Positions 17,915 through 27,960 of a stretch of DNA of 64,000 nucleotides are shown piece after piece. Location of the stretch: NCBI GenBank assembly GCA_037127315.1, contig JBBBDQ010000445.1, positions 926,001 through 990,000 on the forward strand. The letters run 5' to 3'. This stretch comes from Ascarosepion bandense (lineage: Eukaryota > Mollusca > Cephalopoda > Sepiida > Sepiidae). The position numbers were made by a program, and so were the translations under genes. The notes beneath the pieces are model-generated. The model did not search any database, was not told the origin of the DNA, and worked only from the letters and a program-made list of their open reading frames with translations. Within the stretch, counting starts at the first letter, position 1. The number at the start of each line of letters is the position of its first letter.

Positions 17915-19360
17915 GGTATTTATACAGAAATACCTCCACTCATTATTTATACTAGTATTTATACAATGCTTTTAGCCATTAATGTATGAATTATAAGAGA
18001 CTTATAAAGTTAATGTCTCAATAAGCGTAGAATAACAATAGACTTACCGGCATAAGGGTCCCAGCTAGCATCCAGCTGGCAGACAAAAATAAAGCAGGTT
18101 GTAACTCAATACAAACCCTGCTGTATTTACTAGCCTTCCCACGCAAGGCCGGATGTGACACATGGTCATTTTAATGTGGGTATTCCCAGCCATATAGCCG
18201 GGCCAAAAATATGTCTGTCTATTTTTACCGAGTCGTGGTTCTACCCTTCGGCGGAACCACGACTCGGTTTGTGCTCTCTGCTCGGAAGCAGAGAGCTGAC
18301 AGTGTTATAGGGTTATAGAGCAGCCATCCTAAGATGACTGCTTCAATGCAAACCCTGCTGTATTTACTAGCCTTCCCACGCAAGCCCGGATGTGACACAT
18401 GGTCATTTTAATGTGGGAATTCCCAGCCATATAGCCGGGCCAAAAATATGTCTGTCTATTTTTACCGAGTCGTGGTTCTACCCTTCGGCGGAACCACGAC
18501 TGGGTTTGTGCTCTCTGCTCGGAAGCAGAGAGCTGACAGTGTTATAGAGTTACAGAGCAGTCATCCGAAGACGACTGCTCCAATGCAAACTCTGCTGTAT
18601 TTACTAGCCTTCCCACGCAAGGCCGGATGTGACACATGGTCATTTTAATGTGGGTATTCCCAGCCATATAGCCGGGCCAAAAATATGTCTGTCTATTTTT
18701 ACCGAGTCGTGGTTCTACCCTTCGGCGGAACCACGACTGGGTTTGTGCTCTGCTCGGAAGCAGAGAACTGACAGTGTTATAGGGTTACAGAGCAGTCATC
18801 CGAAGACGACTGCTCCAATGCAAACTCTGCTGTATTTACTAGGCTTCCCACGCAAGCCCGGATGTGACACATGGTCATTTTAATGTGGGAATTCCCAGCC
18901 ATATAGCCGGGCCAAAAATATGTCTGTCTATTTTTACCGAGTCGTGGATCTACCCTTCGGCGGAACCACGACTGGGTTTGTGCTCTCTGCTCGGAAGCAG
19001 AGAGCTGACAGTGTTATAGAGTTACAGAGCAGTCATCCTAAGACGACTGCTTCAATGCAAACTCTGCTGTATTTACTAGGCTTCCCACGCAAGCCCGGAT
19101 GTGACACATGGTCATTTTAATGTGGGAATTCCCAGCCATATAGCCGGGCCAAAAATATGTCTGTCTATTTTTACCGAGTCGTGGTTCTACCCTTCGGCGG
19201 AACCACGACTGGGTTTGTGCTCTCTGCTCGGAAGCAGAGAGCTGTCAGTGTTATAGAGTTACAGAGCAGTCATCCGAAGACGACTGCTCCAATGCAAACT
19301 TTGCAAACTATGACTGGAATCAAGGTGGTATTTATACAGAAATATCTCCACTCATTTACC
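17915..19360 (+). repeat. 237-bp tandem array with three hairpins per unit, flanked by a direct repeat
   Basis: ATGTCTGTCTATTTTTACCG landmarks at 18211, 18448, ~18685, 18920 and 19157 give a 236-237 bp period (five copies of the hairpin part). Each unit carries CGAGTCGTGGTTC / GAACCACGACT arms (14-bp perfect stem in copy 1), GCTCTCTGCT-CGGA-AGCAGAGAGC, and GAGCAGTCATC / GACGACTGCTC. The array lies between direct repeats GGTGGTATTTATACAGAAAT at 17917-17936 and about 19324-19343. The short open frames within it are by-products. The context (LTR-like 3' sequence at 19400-19880) suggests a U3 expansion, but this is unproven. Confidence 0.85.
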
Positions 19361-19399
19361 AGCCAATCACAGCCCAAGCAATAGACTATCCCACTTGAG

Positions 19400-19880
19400 C
19401 ACAATGAGAATATCCAGGGCACCATAAATAGCTCTCTTTCTCAAGGTGGATTATTCTAATCTCAGATTTTCATTTTATTAATCCCACGGTATTTTCGTCC
19501 AGTTAACAGCGATTTCTGCCACATTTAGACTGTGAGGGCTTCCCCATGCTAACATCAGTTTTGTTTAGTTTTGTAAATAATATTTGAAACATCAAAGAAC
19601 ATTGGGAATTTTTATTTTTATCAACGCAGCCCACACAAAAATTGTTCGTAATTAGTTTAAGTCGGATCTCCTAGAGCGAATGTGGCATTGTGGTGTGTGT
19701 GTTAGATAGTGTTGTGCGACTGAAACGTTTTGGTGAAAGAGACATTATACGAGCGATTGGGTCAGTGATAGAGGTTAGTTAAGTTAATGATAAGACAAAT
19801 GATGACCAGCTCCCCTCATCTCCATCTTTAGGCCTTGTGCCGTATTTATATTTTTGTATAATAAATATCTTCTAGTCTAG
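19400..19880 (+). mobile_element. LTR-like segment, family X
   Basis: Contains GTGGCATTGTGGTGTGTGTG and, near the 3' side, TTAGGCCTTGTGCCGTATTT followed by TATAATAAATATC, a polyadenylation-like signal. The same pair of blocks occurs at 43310-43510 and, inverted, in the solo LTR 25588-26326. An upstream CACCATAAATAGC near 19420 could be a TATA element. LTR boundaries were not resolved. Confidence 0.5.
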
Positions 19881-19924
19881 GATTGTTCCATAACCGAGTG
19901 CTTATCTTTACGACGTAATTGTTC

Positions 19925-20685
19925 TGTGGTGATACCGACTGAGCAAAAGCGAGGGACCGGATGTTTGCTCTATACCGACCAGAAAGAAAATGAACAAAAA
20001 TCGTCTCTGCGCAGGTGTATTCGCGCAGATGTTCCGGTTGAAAAATAAAAATTAATCAAATATTCAATTTCCATTTTGCGAGCCTATGCGAATTTTATTT
20101 ACCAGCCAATGGGAAGCCCAGAATCAAATACAAGTATGAAATTCCAAACGAGCTGTTTTGACCCAAAAAGCAGATATAAAAAGCGGATACAGACAAGACC
20201 ACAGCAGACAGACTGACGCAGAGACCAAGGAGAAGAATGTAATTAATATCCCCTTGACTTAAGTCGAACGGCTATTACATTCGCCTCCCTTCACCTCGCA
20301 TCACTTCTTCACTGTCTCAAAAGTACTAACTGACCTCAGGAGCGACTACTTCAAAGACATTCTTCACATACCTCCGCTCCCCACATTCCTAAACCTTTTA
20401 TCTCTTTCAGCCCATTATTTGCCATGAACATTCTGACCTCCGTTGGACCTTTATTTCAAGTATTACTTTAATTGTAAAAACATTAATTGATATGTGTATA
20501 TATAAATGTTATTTTCAATTCAATTTGCTTTTCTTGATTTTATAATCATTTTATGACTTATAGTGGGCTATCTACCACAAGGCCGAATTCCGTTAACCTG
20601 CAACAATTTACAACTTCTCTTCGCTAGAACAGACTCCCACTACTAACGGAAAAAGAATAGATAAGATACCCACTATAGTTCTACA
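19925..20685 (+). mobile_element. LTR family Y (~761 bp)
   Basis: Begins TGTGGTGATACCGAC and ends AGTTCTACA (TG...CA termini) immediately before a primer-binding sequence. It contains CCAAT (20106-20110), GATATAAAAAGC (TATA, 20173-20184) and AT-rich downstream sequence with AATTGTAAAAAC. A diverged second copy is at 27635-27960. No gag/pol follows the primer-binding region. Confidence 0.65.
20105..20185 (+). promoter_or_regulatory. CCAAT and TATA elements of LTR Y
   Basis: CCAATGGGAAGCCCAGAAT and a TATA-type GATATAAAAAGCGG lie ~65 bp apart. The first block is also kept in the other LTR Y copy (27822-27840), where a weaker AAATAAAAGGACG takes the TATA position. Conservation between copies supports a promoter role. 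Confidence 0.55.
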
Positions 20686-20751
20686 TGGCGCTGTGAACAG
20701 GATACGAACCTGTGAGGGAAATATCCCATTAGATTCGAAATCTAATGGGAT
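20686..20751 (+). promoter_or_regulatory. Extended primer-binding region antisense to tRNA-Ser
   Basis: TGGCGCTGTGAACAGGAT follows the LTR end with no gap. Its complement is a tRNA 3' end including CCA, discriminator G, the acceptor strand TCACAGC and the T-arm ACAGG-TTCGTAT-CCTGT. Complementarity continues into a class II variable arm (GGGA-TATT-TCCC) and an anticodon-stem-like TCTAA. G73 plus a long variable arm point to tRNA-Ser. Bases 20723-20751 form a perfect 13-bp hairpin with loop CGA. A CCA end is not gene-encoded in eukaryotic tRNAs, so the sequence derives from mature tRNA. Confidence 0.75.
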
Positions 20752-20759
20752 TGTTCTAC

Positions 20760-21110
20760 AGATCCTTTTTAGGTGCTACTTTATTTTTGTCAAGCTAAGG
20801 TAAGAGTAAAAAATATCTAACAGAGATTTCGATTTTCTAAAGCGTGTATTTGTGTACAGAGATTGTATGTGGGCGTGTAGTGTTCATACTACGCCCAATT
20901 CATTTTTTCCCCTTTTGTTCTCCTGTCAATACGCATGCGTCGCATTGCAAAAACACAATTGAATTGGAAGCTATTGAATATACAGTCGTTCTTGAACTTC
21001 GATTGCAAACAGGTGTCATGGGTTCCATCAGCAAATGACGCCTCGCAGTAGTGTTTTCCTTTTGATATTAAGACGGACCACTTAAAACAATATGATTTGA
21101 ATAAAACCAT
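20760..21110. other. No recognised feature
   Basis: Follows the LTR Y primer-binding region where gag would be expected, but no coding potential is seen. Confidence 0.4.
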
Positions 21111-21128
21111 ATGATGTTGACGTCCAGC

Positions 21129-21216
21129 AATAATAATAATAATAATAATGAGAAGAAGAAGAAGAAGAAGAAGAAGAAGAAGAAGAAGAAGAAGAAGAAG
21201 AAGAAGAAGAAGAAGA
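21129..21216 (+). repeat. (AAT)n and (GAA)n microsatellites
   Basis: (AAT)n at about 21129-21149 followed by (GAA)n to 21216. Open frames of serine/leucine/tyrosine runs across it are not genes. Confidence 0.9.
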
Positions 21217-21449
21217 AAAGAGTCTTGTTGAAGGTGCGACCTTGAATTGTTTAAAAACGGAGGCAGTTTCAATCAAAATGGTTGACCTTGGTAGATTTTG
21301 ACTAGCACAATGTGAAATGGCGGTTGAAAGTTTTGAAAACAGCAAATAATATAATTTAATGAAATAAATCACGCAAAAAATTCTGTATTGCTGCAAATAT
21401 TTTCAAATAGTGAAAATAAGTTCGTAGCGCTTTTAAGTAAATTTCTAAG

Positions 21450-22045
21450 TAGGTATAAACATGTTGGATCTAATGACAGTTTTCCCTACTAGGAGGACTC
21501 AGGTTCGAATCATACCGGAGGGGGCATATTTTTCTTTAATAATTTTTTAATATTCAGGCCGGTAGAGAAAAATAAATAAATTTCCATTTAATAAATAAAC
21601 GGAGCGTCTACTCATATTCGAGTATCCAGTAAAAATAACGTTTAAAGTAATAAAGTCTGTCTGATTAAATAAATAAATAAAAAATCCATTACTTCTTTAG
21701 AAATTGCTTTGTTTACGCTTAGATACGAAACTATGCTGGTATGAAATTTCGAGAATTTATGACAAAAAGGATTTCGCTTAAAGACACTATTCAGTTTTGT
21801 TTCAGCCGCAAATGACCTTCGCAGCCGATTTGGATTAAACCATGTCGGATCTAATGACGGTTTTCCCTGCCAAGGGGATGCAAGTTGCTAGAGGACACAT
21901 TTTTCTTTAACATGATTTTTTGAATATTCAGGACGAAGATAGATATACCGTTTAATATAATAACGGTGCGTCTACTCAAATATGGGTAACCATTAAAAAT
22001 AATGTTTAAGTGATAAAATTTAGATTTATTCAACCACATAGGTGC
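21450..22045 (+). repeat. Direct duplication (~380-bp spacing) with tRNA-like box
   Basis: GTTGGATCTAATGACAGTTT at about 21463 and GTCGGATCTAATGACGGTTT at about 21844 begin two ~200-bp related segments, each with CATTTTTCTTTAA, TGCGTCTACTCA / AGCGTCTACTCA and GTTTAAGTGATAAA-like blocks. The first has a B-box-like AGGTTCGAATC. No full tRNA fold was seen. Confidence 0.55.
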
Positions 22046-22147
22046 CATTTTGTTCCATCATAAAATTTTTAAAAAATAGCATTAGTAAATACTAAACATT
22101 TCAAATACCTCTGCGTAAGGGTCAGCTATAACGAATCTAGTATAGCA

Positions 22148-22725
22148 GACGGGTGTTGTGGTGGACGTGCGGAATGAGAAATCAAAGAGCCGAGTTCGAA
22201 TTCCAGTTCGCTGGGAAAGTTATTAATCCGTTTCTTCCCCCTCCAGCTATGGATTAAACAGAAAAACAAATTGGATTCTATATCCTTGATTAGCAACCAG
22301 TGTACCGCAGAAAGTGACGGCAACCTACTGCGGGAAAATCTTCTGTCCAGTCAGTCATGTCTTGAAAAACACATCGTCGCCTAAGCGTGTATCACGTATG
22401 GCACTTACGTGTATCACGTACTGGCAACCAGTCTACTACAGAAAGAAATGGCTACCTACTGCGGGAAAATCATCTGCCCAGTTACTCATGTCTCGAAAGA
22501 GACATGATCGCCCAAGCGTGTATCACGTATGACACTTAACTAACTAAAATGGATAAAATAACTGAATAGCAGGACATATTGTGTTCTACAGCCTTGGCTG
22601 GCAACCAGTCTACTACAGAAAAAATGGCTACCTACTGCGGGAAAATCATCTACCCAGTCAGTCATGTCTCTTTCGAGACATGATCGCCCAAGCGTGTATT
22701 ACGTATGACACTTAACTGACTGATA
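22148..22725 (+). mobile_element. SINE-A with three consecutive 3' modules
   Basis: A degenerate head (GGTGTTGTGGTGGACGTG, B box GAGTTCGAATTCC) is followed by three partial repeats of the SINE 3' module, each with GGCAACCAGTCTAC or equivalent, CTACTGCGGGAAAATC and the CATGTCTC...GAGACATG hairpin region; ends fall near 22408, 22545 and 22725. The middle repeat follows the first directly after CACTTACGTGTATCACGTA. Confidence 0.75.
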
Positions 22726-22729
22726 GCAG

Positions 22730-23245
22730 ATAAGGAAATTGAACACAAAATAGTCTACGCTAGGGTTAGGTTTCCATAACACTGCTAACTGCTACAAAAC
22801 CAAGACATTCGGACTCATATTCTTAAATAGCCTCATCAGGTCGAAACTTTCATCTGGATATCATACATGACAATAAATTCGTTCAGAAATATCTAAACTG
22901 TCAGTTGTATAGAATTTCTTTCTTCAGTAATTAAAATGGCTTTGGGTGTGTTAAGAGAACCATTCTTCTTTAAAAGTTGTGGACTGACAGAATCACAAAG
23001 AACTGTACCAAATAACCTTATAAGAAAACAGCTAATATATATTAGCATTCCCATTAACTTTGGTCATCTTTGGAGTATTTAAATGATTCCATATGCCCAT
23101 CGAGTGCAGTAGGATATCACAGGCAAACGATAGAAAGTTTATCCTGTGTCTGCAAAAACTAAGTGAGATCTAACATTGTCCCAATAGAAGCCAAAACCTA
23201 CCCTCTTTTCATCGAGTACTACATTTAATCGACCCAACTGAGTAC
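22730..23245. other. No recognised feature
   Basis: No ORF, terminal repeat or repeat-family match was recognised. Confidence 0.4.
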
Positions 23246-23248
23246 AGG

Positions 23249-23530
23249 GTTTCCGGTCACATGACGTTGAAACACCTCTTCTCGTACGACCACCGAAGTT
23301 AAACAACGTCAAGCCTGGTCAGCACTTAGATGAGTGACCGCTTGGGAATACATAGTACTATAAGTTTGAATGTGCAGATGGTGTAATGGATAATGACTCG
23401 GAATTGTTAATCAGAGCTGAGTTCGAATTCTAGTCGGGTTCGTTATATTCACTTATGCGCAAATACCCATTGGAAAGGCATGAATCTATTTCTTCCCAAC
23501 AGCTATAGATTAATTGTTAAAACTTGTACC
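23249..23530 (+). mobile_element. Composite 5S-tRNA SINE, diverged
   Basis: 5S-like module 23249-23367 (CCACCGAAGTTAAACAACGT; GCACTTAGATGAGTGACCGC), then a tRNA-like module from about 23372 (ATGGTGTAATGGATAATGAC; B box GAGTTCGAATTCTAGT). The end is cut by the following Helitron. Confidence 0.78.
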
Positions 23531-23555
23531 ATTAAACCATCACCAACTTTATATA

Positions 23556-24294
23556 TCTATATATATAAAAGGCAATCTGTGAGTCCGTGTGAGATTGTTC
23601 CCTATGCACGCCTACATTTTTTAAGCTACGCCATTCAAACTTTCTAGGGATACATATCTACATGGAAGCCAGGTTGACACGCACTTTTTGAGTTTAAGTT
23701 CAGCAATTTTCCCTTTCGCACTTTTTAGCCAATGGAGCCGATTGTTTACATTTGCTCCGTAAAACATCTAAGATCTAAGACGGTTTCTAAATTACGTCAC
23801 AAAAATCAAATCACACGTGTCAAACGCGAATAAAATATTTTTTATTAAAAAAAAATGAACCTTTATATTTAATTTTTATTCCGACGTTTTAAAAATTCAT
23901 TTGCTCAACAACAAAAAATGTGAATATTTCACCCCATAAATTTGAAACAAAAAAAATCTTTAAAAAAATCTATTTTCAAACAAAAACAAAATATGTAAAA
24001 AAAAAAGTGCCAATGGTTAATTTAATTATTTAAGTCTTTTTTTTTTTTGTCAGATTTAATATTTCATACTTTAGAAAATAAAATTAAAAAAAGAAATAAA
24101 GCTTCTTTTTTTTTTTTGTTAAATATTTCATGCAGGAAATCAACTGTATGTAGTTCGTGTGGCATTAATGTAACTTTTTCCTCTAAAATCAAATGTCTAC
24201 ATTTTTAAATATTCTTCGAAAATTTATGGACTGAACGCGTAATAGTTTTTATATTGTTCTGAGTTGCACGGGCCACACCGGGCTATGATGCTAG
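23556..24294 (+). mobile_element. Non-autonomous Helitron, family 1
   Basis: TCTATATATATAAAAGGCAA start and GCACGGGCCACACCGGGC plus TATGATGCTAG end, with T next. Non-coding body shared with the other family-1 copies. Confidence 0.82.
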
Positions 24295-24524
24295 TATATA
24301 TATAAATCTAGGTGAAGAGAACAAACAGTTTTACAATTCCGAGTTGTACTCAATACAATAAATATTGTAGAACATATAAATGTTTCTGTCTTCCCACATC
24401 CATAAATAAAAAAAAACGTATTGTTTCTTATATTCAAATGAAAATCATTTTCTCAACAATGAGTTAACATTACCTGATGACGTGGTAAAAAATCTCAAAA
24501 CATAGAAATTTCTGTGTAGCAATA

Positions 24525-25095
24525 CGGAAAGTGCGACACAGAGATCCGAAGGTGAGTCGGCATAGCGAAGGAAGCATTCCAGAAGTTTAGTAAAGTATCA
24601 AGAAACAGGACAAGTTCGCTAGAAACAAGGAAGAGAGTACTGGATTGCTATGTGATGTCAGTTCTTCAATATGGCAGTGAATGCTGGACAATATCATCGA
24701 AGATGAATGAAAAACTTGAAGCAACTGAAATGTGGTTCTACAGAAGGATGCTGCGAATATCATGGATCGAGCATGTGAGCAATGATCAGGTCTTAGAAAT
24801 GACGGAAACGAAAAGGAAATTAATACTGAGCATCAGGAAGAGACAGCTAAAGTTCCTGGGACATGCAATGAGGAAGGACGGCTTGGAGAACCTGATACTA
24901 ACAGGCCAGATAGAAGTAAAAAAAGGGAGGGGGAAGCAACGGATAACATATTTGAAGGACCCAATCAGGTGGATGATGGAACGAAGGTTGCATGGTGTAA
25001 CAGGAGAAGGCGTGCTAAGAGCCACCAGGGATAGGGAGATGTGGAAGCCATGATCGCCTACGTCCTGAAGAGACAGGGCACATAAAAGAAGAATG
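24525..25095 (+). pseudogene. RTE-like LINE C-terminal fragment
   Basis: Open from 24652 with MMSVLQYGSECWTISSKMNE, MWFYRRMLRISWIEHVSND, KRQLKFLGHAMRKDGLENLI and RATRDREMWKP, then HDRLRPEETGHI-like text in another frame and an AAAGAAGAATG tail. Upstream (24525-24650) the frame is disrupted. Same region and truncation style as 104-772. Confidence 0.8.
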
Positions 25096-25138
25096 TAAAC
25101 TATATTAATTTTAAATAAGAAATACATTTAATTTTTAG

Positions 25139-25247
25139 AATCACCGACTGATGTCAATTCGGTCGGGTTTCAATCCGTGCTAAAAGCAACTGGAGGTCTA
25201 ACCGTACTGATAAGCTGTGATGCAGCGAAACAGGTCTGTCTGCGGAT

Positions 25248-25301
<54 letters not shown>
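25139..25301 (+). mobile_element. SINE-H copy 4 with long (TA)n tail
   Basis: GAATCACCGACTGATGTCAA then TTCGGTCGGGTTTCAATCC (B box GGTTTCAATCC), spacer AAAAGCAACTGGAG, hammerhead (25196-25250) and (TA)n to 25301. The A box lies outside the retained part, so the head is 5'-truncated next to the RTE-like tail. Confidence 0.8.
25196..25250 (+). ncRNA. Hammerhead ribozyme 4 (SINE-H), catalytic G8 mutated
   Basis: Stem I CCGUA/UGCGG with GUC/GAC outer pairs, stem II GCUG-UGAUG-CAGC, GAAA, stem III ACAG/CUGU with loop GU, and a GUC cleavage site are all preserved. The core reads CUGAUAA where CUGAUGA is required; the change falls on G8, the general-acid residue, so this copy is expected to be inactive. 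Confidence 0.82.
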
Positions 25302-25303
<2 letters not shown>

Positions 25304-25309
25304 CAATCT

Positions 25310-25390
25310 AAAAATGTAAAAATATTACCTGGTGCCAAATAATCCAGAAAGAGTTGATGTGCAGTAGAAAATGAATGAATCAATCAACCA
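25310..25390 (+). repeat. Shared SINE-type 3' tail fragment
   Basis: AATATTACCTGGTGCCAAAT, AATCCAGAAAGAGTTGATGT and GCAGTAGAAAATGAATGAAT resemble the 3' ends of R3 and of the composite SINEs. Confidence 0.45.
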
Positions 25391-25399
25391 ATTGGGAAA

Positions 25400-26437
25400 A
25401 GCCAGTCAGTTAAACGACGTACACGGCTGGGCGATTATGTCTCTTTCGGGATTAGGTAGAAGATTTTCCCGCTGTAGATTAATATTACTTTCTGCGGTAC
25501 ACTAGTTGCCAACAAAGGCTATACAACCCAATATGTCCTGCTATCTAACCTATAACTGGAGGGAGAAGAGACGGATTAATACCTTTCTGTTGTGGAGTAC
25601 AACGTAGAAGATTGTGCGTTGTATGTAGGTACAAATGTCGGCCGCTTAGGTTCGACGTACTGGTGGGAACTTTGTATTATCACGTATTAACGCAGAGTAA
25701 CTTGCCAGGTCGCTGACTCGTATTTTTCTCAATATTTATTGTATGAAAAATACAATTGTGGCACAAGGCCGATTTGGGTGGGGAGTAAAAAACTCAGGTT
25801 GGTCTTCAGTACCTATCCTACACCTAGCTAATCCGATTCACGACCCAAACATATTTTACAATTTTCTCATCCACCAAAAGAACGTGACCATCATCATTTA
25901 ATCCTTCATACACCAAAATACCTCAAACATACCAGGGACCTAAAAAAAACCCAAATTAGCATAAAAATTTTATTGTGAATAACAAATACCAAAATATATT
26001 TAAAAATATATCATGAAATGATATGTGGGGAGAGGCATGACATAAATTCCCAAAACAAAAATTTTTTAGACAAAAGATACAAACAGAAATCATGATGTTA
26101 GTTGGACCAAACGACTCGTATTTTACAGTATTTATTATATCAAAAAATACAATTATGGCACAAGGCCTAAAAAAGGGGAGGGGTAGAGGTTGGTTCTCGC
26201 TTAACTATCCTATACCTAGCTAAACACTATCACGACCCATATTTTACTCTCTGACTGGTCGTTAGACTGTTACTTATATTAGGAGGGAGAGTCCACTATC
26301 CCTAGACAGGTGAGTTCACCATAACACTTTCCCAAGGGTATTTGCGCGTAAGTGAATGCAACGAATGCAGCTGGAATTTGAACTCGGCTCTCCGATTTCT
26401 TGTTCCAAACTGATATCCACTGCGTCACTGCACATTC
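25400..26437 (-). mobile_element. SINE-A interrupted by a solo LTR
   Basis: The SINE 3' half (25400-25587) and 5' half (26327-26437, with GAATTTGAACTCGGC B box and TGATATCCACTGCGTCACTG head) join perfectly once the LTR 25588-26326 is removed. Confidence 0.85.
25588..26326 (-). mobile_element. Solo LTR, family X, 739 bp
   Basis: Starts TGTTGTGG and ends CCATAACA, imperfect inverted termini of the TG...CA type, and is bounded by a 5-bp target duplication CTTTC (25583-25587 and 26327-26331) inside a SINE-A. On the minus strand ACAATAAATATTG after GGCCTTGTGCCACAATTG suggests the polyadenylation region, so the LTR is in minus orientation. It also contains an internal ~140-bp repeat of the CAAGGCC / CCTAGCTAA region (25740-25835 and 26120-26225). 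No internal region remains, as after LTR-LTR recombination. Confidence 0.85.
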
Positions 26438-26539
26438 CTAGGAACAGTAATACTATCTGAATTCAACATCTGATTTTGTAGGAACTCGTAATACACAGTA
26501 ACCCTATAACTAAACAATGGTAGCACATCCATTCTCATT

Positions 26540-27000
26540 GTATTAGATTGTAGTGGTACGTGGGGATAGTGTTCCACACTGGGGTCGTTCATGTTTTCAT
26601 TTACTTTTCTCTTTGACTTCTATACAAACACATATTTTCTAATGTAAATATCTTTTGTTTTCATTGTCTTTGTATAGTGTTGCAAATTTTCTTTGTCACT
26701 TGTTTTATATATTATTTTACGACATTTAGGTGCCTCCAAAAAATCACTAAAAAAACAACATAAAACAGCATAGTATGAATAAAAAAAGGCCCCAAACTTA
26801 ATAAAACACACTTTTTTCCATCAAAATGTTTATATTATAATTAAGAGGAAAGATCAAAGAAATTTTTAATTATTTTTAAAAACTTTTTAATTTAATCCCT
26901 TCTAACATTTTCGAAATTTTGTCAGAACATTTTGCTTTGATTTGAGTTAGCGGTTAAACAAACGTTACGACTGTTCTACAATGGAAAACGTAATGATCGC
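26540..27000. repeat. Dispersed repeat E
   Basis: GGGGATAGTGTTCCACACTG to ACATTTTCGAAATTTTGTCA. Its first part is related to 33150-33300 (ATAGTGTTCCTCACTGGGGG) and its second part to 47890-48010 inside a hAT-like element (CAAACTTAATAAAACA; CATCAAAATGTTTAT). Confidence 0.5.
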
Positions 27001-27009
27001 ATCACCCAC

Positions 27010-27630
27010 ATTTTTTTTTCGGTGACAAACACATTAATTTGGAAATTCTCGCAAAAATCAAATAATGTGTCACAAATGTATAGTTTACTTTTGCAAGATT
27101 TTTAAAACCGAGAATTAACATTTGTTTACAAAAATGTGACGATCTTTCAAAAATGGCGGAAAATTCAAAAATCGAAAAAAAAAATCTCAAACTTTTATAT
27201 TCCAATCAATATATTTCTGTTTGAAATAAACCAGAGAGTATATTGCTTACTGGAAATAGTAAATTTAATCTTTTATCTTTCAATTAAAATTGAAATAAAA
27301 GTTTCAAGAAATATTTTTCATTTTTAAAAATTCAGTTTAAAAGTAACTATGCTGTTTTTTTTTTTGTTTTCGCGATTTAGTTGAGGTACCTAGTTGTGTT
27401 ATTCCTTTATTCCTCGGACTCATATTCGGGTTCGCAATATTGTTACGGGGAAAAATATATTAAGAGACACGTGTTTTCTACATAAACACAGCTAGCCTCC
27501 TCACAGCATAATGATGACCACGACGCGATCTTTCACGCTTCAAAGATAGGAACATAGATATTTGCAAGTACGATTTAATGGTACACGGAGATAGCTGCAT
27601 CTTTAAGAAAAATCGTCTCATAATACCAGA
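27010..27630. other. No recognised feature
   Basis: AT-rich; no gene, TIR or SINE is recognised. Confidence 0.4.
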
Positions 27631-27634
27631 TATC

Positions 27635-27960
27635 TTGTGGTGATACCGAGCAAGGGAGGGACCGGATGTTTGCCTTCAGAGGTCCAGATAGCAAATGACC
27701 AAAACTGGTCTTTGCGAATCCGGGCTCCACGCAGATATTCCGGTGGAAAACCAAAAATGAATAAATATCAAATTCCTTTTACGGACCCTTTTCGCGAGCC
27801 GACGTGTATTTTGTTTATCGTCCAATGGGAAGCCCAGAATTAAATCCGGATGTGAATTTCCAAATGACTTGTTTGGAGCCCCGAACACGAAATAAAAGGA
27901 CGAAACAGAAAACAATCGCCAGTTGTTTTCTAGTAGGTCAGAAAGTAGCACGTTCTTGAA
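27635..27960 (+). mobile_element. LTR family Y, truncated copy
   Basis: TTGTGGTGATACCGAGCAAG, GGGACCGGATGTTTGC, CAGATATTCCGGT, GTCCAATGGGAAGCCCAGAA and a TATA-like AAATAAAAGG are in the order seen at 19925-20200. The similarity ends before a (TA)n tract at 27971-27996. Confidence 0.65.

Noticed and set aside
18448..19384. Four similar 66-84-codon frames (MSVYFYRVVVLPFGG...)
   Set aside because: They are the same phase of the 237-bp hairpin repeat; the pairing structure explains the conservation better than coding.
20686..20751. A tRNA-Ser gene on the minus strand
   Set aside because: CCA is encoded, the D-arm and acceptor 5' strand are absent, and it starts exactly at an LTR end, so a primer-binding region fits better.
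21082..21272. Poly-Ser/poly-Leu frames
   Set aside because: They are frames through (GAA)n/(AAT)n microsatellite.
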